From the NCBI GenBank assembly GCA_003249225.1, contig QKJQ01000015.1:1-64000 (forward strand): 64,000 bases of DNA, in the 5' to 3' direction. The stretch comes from Clostridia bacterium. GTDB lineage: Bacteria; Bacillota; Clostridia; Lachnospirales; Lachnospiraceae. Position numbers and translations under genes: made by a program. The notes below the pieces were generated by a model. The model was not told the origin of the DNA. It saw nothing but the letters and a program-made list of their open reading frames with translations, and ran no database searches. This document shows positions 59,264 through 64,000 of this stretch, one piece after another (within the stretch, counting starts at the first letter, position 1; each line of letters begins with the position of its first letter).

Positions 59264-59980
59264 TTATTCAGTAACAAATTTTATATCATTTAATATGGTA
59301 TCATAATCATTCGTCAAGGTGTCAAAGGTTGTTTCCAGATCACCAAACGTAATCACATAGGTGTTATCGGCAACAAATAAATATACATACACAAACTTCA
59401 TATTCATACCACTGACCGTGCAGGTAAATGTCATCTTTCTTGCATCTTTTTCATCAATCGTCAGTGGTTCAACTTCGCCAAGCACCTTGAAGTTATCGAA
59501 TGCCCCCTGATAGATGTCAATGGCATCACTGACAACATCGTCCAAAGTTTCACGGTCAAACGGCTCATCCTTAACCATAAAGCTTGCTGTATTCTTCATA
59601 TATTGTGCAGCTATAACGGAACCTTCTATTTTCTCCCAGCCATCGGGCGGTGTAATCTCTACCACTACGCTTCCGGTTTCACTGCTCACCGCATCTGTCC
59701 CGGATTCTGAATCACTGCTTTCCTCTGTATCATTACTGGTTTGCGAGTCTGGATTTTTTTCATCCTCGTTCTCTGTATTTGCGTCTCCATCCGCTTCATA
59801 ATCAACGCTGCCAGTATCACCGGATTCATCCACTTCTTCAGATTCATAATTCATCGTATCAGTTTCGTTATTGTTTATTGAAACCCCTGACCCGGGAAGA
59901 AGCTCCAAACTATTCTGACCGCATCCAGTTAGAATTGCTGCCATCGCAAGTATCATCACCACTACTATTATCTTCTTCAT
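59264..59980 (-). CDS. Secreted lipoprotein with acidic low-complexity linker
   Basis: A 238-residue lipoprotein. Signal peptide MKKIIVVVMILAMAAILTGC ends at lipobox Cys20. Residues about 35-105 are rich in Asp, Glu, Ser, Asn and Thr. The C-terminal ~125 residues form a compact domain (PPDGWEKIEGSVIAAQYMKN) that I do not recognise, perhaps a PsbP/DUF1795-like beta fold. Function unknown. ATG 59980 follows GGGAGG. Confidence 0.78.
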   Translation of the reverse strand: MKKIIVVVMILAMAAILTGCGQNSLELLPGSGVSINNNETDTMNYESEEVDESGDTGSVDYEADGDANTENEDEKNPDSQTSNDTEESSDSESGTDAVSSETGSVVVEITPPDGWEKIEGSVIAAQYMKNTASFMVKDEPFDRETLDDVVSDAIDIYQGAFDNFKVLGEVEPLTIDEKDARKMTFTCTVSGMNMKFVYVYLFVADNTYVITFGDLETTFDTLTNDYDTILNDIKFVTE

Positions 59981-60055
59981 AAATACCTCCCTGCCTATTT
60001 TCAGCATCCTTACATTATTATCGCATTGTTCAATCCTGATCTTTTTCTGTCCTTT

Positions 60056-60358
60056 TTATGGAGGAAGTTCGTTCTGTGTCAGCTTAACCGTTCGGTATAC
60101 CCTGCTTATTTCTGCCTCATCTGCTACGTTTAACTTACAAAAGACAGATTTGAATATCTTTTTTGCTGTCTTCCTGTCAAGAAGCATTGTTTCTGCCGTC
60201 CAACGACTTGTATATCCCTGACAAAACCACTGAAATGCCATGCGCTCATCCTCCGTTAACAGCGCTACTCTCCACTCTTTTTCCTGCTCACAATTCATCG
60301 CTTCCAAAGGAACGGGAGCAGATTCTTTTTGTGTCAGAATAAGTTTCAAATGACGCAC
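60056..60358 (-). CDS. Small LuxR-type HTH protein
   Basis: A 100-residue protein whose C-terminal two thirds (LLTEDERMAFQWFCQGYTSR and KTAKKIFKSVFCKLNVADEA) follow the LuxR/GerE HTH pattern, though divergent. It has no receiver or membrane part. Starts at GTG behind GGAGGGAG. It lies downstream of a larger LuxR regulator (60513), across a terminator at 60461-60492. It could be a DNA-binding partner or a decaying copy. Confidence 0.6.
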   Translation of the reverse strand: MRHLKLILTQKESAPVPLEAMNCEQEKEWRVALLTEDERMAFQWFCQGYTSRWTAETMLLDRKTAKKIFKSVFCKLNVADEAEISRVYRTVKLTQNELPP

Positions 60359-60460
60359 AGACTCCCTCCTTTCCTGTTCCTATTCCTGTTTTGTATCTGA
60401 TCCTAAGTCTGTCGCATTTAGCACTATAATTCAATATCCCAAAATAGGGAGTATACGAAA

Positions 60461-60492
60461 AATACCCCCTCCCAGACTTGGGAAGAGGTATA
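60461..60492 (-). terminator. Terminator after the LuxR membrane regulator
   Basis: ATACC/GGTAT outer stem with an inner imperfect CCTCCC/GGGAAGAGG pairing; on the minus strand GGTATTTTT follows. It lies 20 bases past the stop of the gene at 60513. Between 60359 and 60460 a short TCCC/GGGA hairpin is the only other feature seen. Confidence 0.65.
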
Positions 60493-60512
60493 TCGTTTGA
60501 GGTATTTTGAAC

Positions 60513-62006
60513 TTAAGCCTTGTCATCTGTCTCCAGGACCATAGCTTTTTGTGAATGGCCAAACATAATAAATAACTCAGCGCGGCTGTTGATTCCAAGT
60601 TTTTTATAAATCGTCTTACTATATGTGGCGACAGTCGCTGGCGTAAGACCCAGTTCCGGTGCGACCTGCCGCAGCGTCATTCCCTGAAGGAGAAGGCAAA
60701 CGACCTGCTTTTCTCTGGGGGATAATCTGGTATCGTCAAGGCTTGGCATACGCTGCTCTTCGATTGGGATGCCATCTTTTTGTATTTTCCTTATGCTGCC
60801 TGTGCCGATTTCGGAAGACATACAGATCAATCTGAATTCTTTTGACCAGTCAGCAAAAAACAGATACTGTGAAAATGCAGGTGAAAGCATAAGAAAAAGT
60901 ATGAAGAGCACCGAAGATGTAACAACTGCAATCGCTTCGGTCGGCATGACTTCATGCAGCAGATCAATTCCCAGATACAATACCCCAACACCAGCCATAC
61001 TGATCAGGACAAGGTATTTATGTATGCGAAAATTACAGAATTTATTCGTAACACATCCAAGCAGGAAAAATGTAATCATAAGACCCAGTTCTTTAATTTC
61101 TGAGAAAAGATAGGCTGCTTTTGGAAGATCAACATACCACATCAGATGACTCAGAATAGAAGTTATGAAAAACACATTGCATAAGGTCCAAATCGTACGT
61201 TTAAACAGTACCTGAATGATAACAAAGCTTACAATAATGCAGAGTGCAAGTCCCCCCCACAGGAAGGAATTCGCCGGCCGCTGGAAGGCCGATGCATAAA
61301 AACCTGTGATCCTGATTGCAAAGTATGAGAAAAAGATAAAAAACACAAGCCAGATGCTAGGGTCCAGTTTCTTAACTTCTTTGTTACCTTTTCCATTGTA
61401 ATCTCCGCTCTTTGACAAAAACATGCACAGGCAAAGAACCATTAGCATAAGAGTTATCAAAATTAACTGAACCACTCGCGGTATCCTGACATACCCATCC
61501 AGAAGCTCGATCAATCCTATAAAGAGCACGATCATTGTACTGCCAAAGAAACGCTCTGTGTTATTCAGCATAAACACAAAAGAAAAGCTGCTGCTTGACA
61601 GACACCCCCCAACTCCGGCCATGAACACAATACTGCATACAAGAGAAGGATATCCTCCGGGCAAAAAAAGCCAGGGAAGAAAACCTGCCATAGTTATGAG
61701 TGCGGAGATCTTTGAAATCAAAGCAATATTTCTTTCCTTCGAGAACGCGAACATGACCATAGCGCCTAGGGCAAAAGAAATAAAGGTCAGCGTCGAATTG
61801 GCCAGCCCGAATGCTCTCCAGCCATCATCAATCACATAATCCTGAATATTAATAAATGCCATGGCAACCGGAAATGCAAAAAAATACGGAAGATTCCTTT
61901 TTCTTATATTACGCGGCGCAAGCATCTCCTGTGCACTCCAGAGATTCTGCAACGAAGACGTAAGATTTGACAGGTAACCCTTTTTTCTTATGCTCTGTTT
62001 TTGCAT
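60513..62006 (-). CDS. Membrane LuxR-family regulator
   Basis: This 497-residue protein has about ten to twelve membrane spans in the first ~390 residues and a C-terminal LuxR HTH: TRLSPREKQVVCLLLQGMTL, then LTPATVATYSKTIYKKLGIN and SRAELFIMFG. Membrane-anchored LuxR regulators of this layout are common in anaerobic Bacillota, ligand unknown. ATG 62006 follows GGGGG; earlier in-frame starts at 62036 and 62018 are weaker. No obvious target operon is adjacent. Confidence 0.85.
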   Translation of the reverse strand: MQKQSIRKKGYLSNLTSSLQNLWSAQEMLAPRNIRKRNLPYFFAFPVAMAFINIQDYVIDDGWRAFGLANSTLTFISFALGAMVMFAFSKERNIALISKISALITMAGFLPWLFLPGGYPSLVCSIVFMAGVGGCLSSSSFSFVFMLNNTERFFGSTMIVLFIGLIELLDGYVRIPRVVQLILITLMLMVLCLCMFLSKSGDYNGKGNKEVKKLDPSIWLVFFIFFSYFAIRITGFYASAFQRPANSFLWGGLALCIIVSFVIIQVLFKRTIWTLCNVFFITSILSHLMWYVDLPKAAYLFSEIKELGLMITFFLLGCVTNKFCNFRIHKYLVLISMAGVGVLYLGIDLLHEVMPTEAIAVVTSSVLFILFLMLSPAFSQYLFFADWSKEFRLICMSSEIGTGSIRKIQKDGIPIEEQRMPSLDDTRLSPREKQVVCLLLQGMTLRQVAPELGLTPATVATYSKTIYKKLGINSRAELFIMFGHSQKAMVLETDDKA

Positions 62007-62085
62007 ACGTACCCCCATTTTCTTCTCATTCTTCAAATATTATACTTCCTACCGGTTTCTTTTGCAAAGAAATTTACCAAAACGA

Positions 62086-62133
62086 AAAGATCGAATGAAA
62101 GCAACCGGCATACCGTAGTCTCATTCGATCTTT
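62086..62133 (-). terminator. Terminator after the serine-hydrolase gene
   Basis: AAAGATCGAATGA (62086-62098) pairs with TCATTCGATCTTT (62121-62133), 13 bp; on the minus strand TTTTCGTTTT follows. It lies ten bases past the gene at 62143. Confidence 0.8.
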
Positions 62134-62142
62134 ATCTCTTTT

Positions 62143-63294
62143 TTACGATTCTGTTTTAATTATTTCATATATCATGTTTCGAATTTTCGGATGGATCTCC
62201 CGGTAGACGTATTCACAATCGACTGAATGCTGGGCATAAAAAACAGCCACTTTGTTCTGAGTATCAACCAGAGCATAAGCTCCTGCAGCTCCATCCCATC
62301 CAAACTCACCAATCGGACTTTTTACTCCGTATCGATCAGGTTCAACAAGCGTACGCACCCCCAGTCCATAAGAATAACCCAGCTTACCAAGCTTTGCAAA
62401 GTCTTCTCTGGATTCTCCCTGAAGTTCATCCTGCTTCATGCGCTCTATGGATTCCGGTGACAGGATCTGTTTCCCCTGCTTACTGGTTCCCCCATTGCAC
62501 AGAGCATCAAGAAACTTTATATAATCATCCACGGTGGATACCAGTCCGGCTCCGCCACTTTCATAATTATTGGAAAGTTTAAATTTATTCTCCTGTGATA
62601 TAAGTGTTGAGGTCTTACTGTCTTCATGGAAAGTAAATTGCTCAGATAAATTCTCTTTCTGGTCCGGTGTTATATCAAAACCAGTGTTTTTCATATCCAG
62701 CGGTTCAAAAATATTCACTTTTAGGTACCTGCCAAGCGGCATTCCCGAAACCACTTCAATCACTGCACCCAGTACATCATGACTTAGACTGTACTGATAA
62801 TGAGTTCCCGGTTCAAAGTCAAGCGGTTCCTCTGCAAGTGCTCTGATTACCTCTCTTGTTGTTGCCCCTCCCTGTGTCACCTGCAAAATCCTTTTTATCG
62901 AAGGTGCTTCAAGATTATAGTTCAGTCCGGACTGCATCGTCATCAGATGCCTGATTGTCAAAGTTTGTGCTGCACAGCTGCTGAGAGAATTTGTTCTGAC
63001 TTTCAGGTCTTTATATTCTGGAAGATACGAAGCTACCGGATCTTCCAGCTGCAGAAATCCTTTTTCAATGAGCTGCATAATCGCAGTACAGGTAACCAAT
63101 TTGGAGGCAGAATAAATCCAGTAGGTATTTGCACTGGTAATTGGCTTTGTTTTTTTTGCATCTGCAAACCCGGTCATATGTCGGAAAACTGGTTCATGAT
63201 TCTGATATACCACACAGTCGCAGCCTGGTATTCCGACATTTTCCAGCGAATCAAGAAATTGAATCAGGCTTTCCTTATTCTTTGTCTGCTCCAT
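62143..63294 (-). CDS. Beta-lactamase-fold serine hydrolase (class C/EstB-like)
   Basis: A 383-residue serine hydrolase of the beta-lactamase-superfamily class C/esterase fold. Active-site parts are SASK (Ser-x-x-Lys) and YSL (Tyr box) in YQYSLSHDVLG, and a late FGWDGAAGAYALVD strand. No signal peptide, so it is cytoplasmic and more likely an esterase or peptidase than a secreted beta-lactamase. ATG 63294 follows GGAGAGAG. It lies 47 bases downstream of the GH130 gene, so may be in the same transcript. Confidence 0.85.
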   Translation of the reverse strand: MEQTKNKESLIQFLDSLENVGIPGCDCVVYQNHEPVFRHMTGFADAKKTKPITSANTYWIYSASKLVTCTAIMQLIEKGFLQLEDPVASYLPEYKDLKVRTNSLSSCAAQTLTIRHLMTMQSGLNYNLEAPSIKRILQVTQGGATTREVIRALAEEPLDFEPGTHYQYSLSHDVLGAVIEVVSGMPLGRYLKVNIFEPLDMKNTGFDITPDQKENLSEQFTFHEDSKTSTLISQENKFKLSNNYESGGAGLVSTVDDYIKFLDALCNGGTSKQGKQILSPESIERMKQDELQGESREDFAKLGKLGYSYGLGVRTLVEPDRYGVKSPIGEFGWDGAAGAYALVDTQNKVAVFYAQHSVDCEYVYREIHPKIRNMIYEIIKTES

Positions 63295-63341
63295 ACTCTC
63301 TCCGTTTCTTAGCGTTATTTTATGCATTTCCCAGAATTATA

Positions 63342-64000
63342 TTATCTTTCCCCACGAATCAGGTCAAGATTTCTTTTAATCAGTTCAGACCTTTGTTCTA
63401 CACAGGCTTTTGTAAAGAGCGGATCCTCCGGTGTGTTCAGTACATAATCAAGAAGCTGGTCAACCGTAGTGGTAGCTACATGGCACCTGGTATCTGATGA
63501 AGCATAGTAAAGGAACACCTCTCCATTTTCTTTTGCTACCATTCCATTGCTGAATAAAACATTTGATACATCACCGATACGTTCCTCACCCTTGGGTGCC
63601 ATAAAGAACCCTCCTGGCCGGTGCGTTACTTTCCAGGGTTCATCAAGATCGCTTAGAAAAGCATACAGCACATACCGCAGACCTGCTGCCGTATTACGCA
63701 CACCATGCGCAATGTGAAGCCAACCTTTCGCAGTCCTGATTGGCGTTGGTCCCTGTCCATTCTTTAACTCTTTGATGGTATGGTACTGTCTGTCATCGAC
63801 GATCTGCTCTTCCTCGATCTTTGCGTGTTCCATGCTGTCTGAAAGTCCCCAGCCAATTCCACCGCCGGAACCAGCATCGATAAAGCCATCCTGAGGTCTT
63901 GTGTAAAGTGCGTATTTCCCTTGTACAAATTCCGGATGCAGAACAACATTCCTTTGTTGAGGAGAAGGTGTGATCAGATCGTCCATCCGCTCCCAGGTTA
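63342..64000 (-). CDS. GH130 family glycoside phosphorylase, 3' part (truncated by window end)
   Basis: The last ~218 residues of a glycoside hydrolase family 130 enzyme. Visible are [35 protein letters not shown] and GGGIGWGL, all strongly typical, followed by [22 protein letters not shown]130 enzymes phosphorolyse beta-mannosides; the sequence resembles mannosyl-glucose phosphorylases in particular, but the subgroup cannot be fixed from a partial sequence. The reading frame stays open across 64000; ATG 63986 is internal, not the true start. It fits use of mannan oligosaccharides. Confidence 0.88.
   Translation of the reverse strand, partial: TWERMDDLITPSPQQRNVVLHPEFVQGKYALYTRPQDGFIDAGSGGGIGWGLSDSMEHAKIEEEQIVDDRQYHTIKELKNGQGPTPIRTAKGWLHIAHGVRNTAAGLRYVLYAFLSDLDEPWKVTHRPGGFFMAPKGEERIGDVSNVLFSNGMVAKENGEVFLYYASSDTRCHVATTTVDQLLDYVLNTPEDPLFTKACVEQRSELIKRNLDLIRGER

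Noticed and set aside
62143..63294. Antibiotic-inactivating beta-lactamase
   Set aside because: The active-site Ser-x-x-Lys is present, but there is no signal peptide and the Tyr box is YSL rather than YxN. An esterase or peptidase is more likely.
1..64000. tRNA, rRNA, transposase, integrase or phage genes
   Set aside because: None was recognised on either strand. Small tRNAs could be missed without a covariance scan.

Overview
The window looks like chromosomal DNA of an anaerobic, low-to-moderate-GC Bacillota of the Lachnospiraceae/Clostridia type. The basis is the gene content: YesM/YesN-type two-component regulators beside a CUT1 sugar transporter, a C_GCAxxG_C_C redox protein, a cytidylate-kinase-like protein beside a Liv transporter, several AraC/GyrI-like regulators, an AnfO-like protein, a GH130 phosphorylase, and strong AGGAGG ribosome sites. 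No rRNA, tRNA, CRISPR array, transposase or prophage gene was seen. The assignment is an inference from gene families, not from a marker gene.

Layout. 0-4.3 kb: a four-gene iron-siderophore ABC importer (+) behind a good promoter and a DtxR-like palindrome. 4.3-12.9 kb: a CUT1 carbohydrate importer (-), its divergent sensor kinase/response regulator pair (+), and an AraC regulator. 13-24 kb: small accessory genes: MerR, GNAT, an HTH plus HExxH-protein pair behind a candidate structured RNA, a phosphoesterase, an ArsR operon, an APH(3')-type phosphotransferase, an AraC/EamA pair and a C39-like cysteine-peptidase-fold protein. 24.4-30 kb: a complete branched-chain amino-acid (Liv) importer with a cytidylate-kinase-like gene upstream and a terminator in the leader. 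30-35 kb: redox, acetyltransferase, MarR, chemoreceptor and glycosyltransferase-like genes. 35-38 kb: purC, an unusual HTH-PurM fusion and an AnfO-like gene. 38.7-43.3 kb: a diguanylate cyclase and three radical-SAM genes in a row. 43.6-54.6 kb: small metabolic and regulatory genes (VOC, coiled-coil protein, SDR, AraC, hydrolase, TetR, terpenoid-cyclase-fold protein, second chemoreceptor). 54.8-57.8 kb: PilZ protein and a GGDEF-EAL receptor. 58-64 kb: HxlR with its iteron array, a flavin-type oxidoreductase, a lipoprotein, two LuxR-type regulators, a serine hydrolase and a GH130 phosphorylase that runs off the end.

How the parts work together. Import (iron, sugar, amino acids) and signalling (two chemoreceptors, three c-di-GMP proteins, many one-component regulators) dominate. 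Several regulators sit next to visible operator DNA: ArsR at 20.5 kb, the HTH-PurM at 37.4 kb, TetR at 50.4 kb and HxlR at 58.7 kb.

The most unusual items are: (1) a dispersed ~100-bp leader element found immediately before the start codons of three unrelated genes, with a tandem full or partial copy each time and hairpin arms that change together between copies; (2) an XRE-type DNA-binding domain fused to an AIR-synthetase (PurM) domain with an altered nucleotide-loop motif and its own palindromic operator; (3) a three-gene radical-SAM cassette; (4) a 167-nt candidate structured RNA at 15.5 kb. Starts were set by ribosome-binding sites, so several genes are shorter than the longest open frame.
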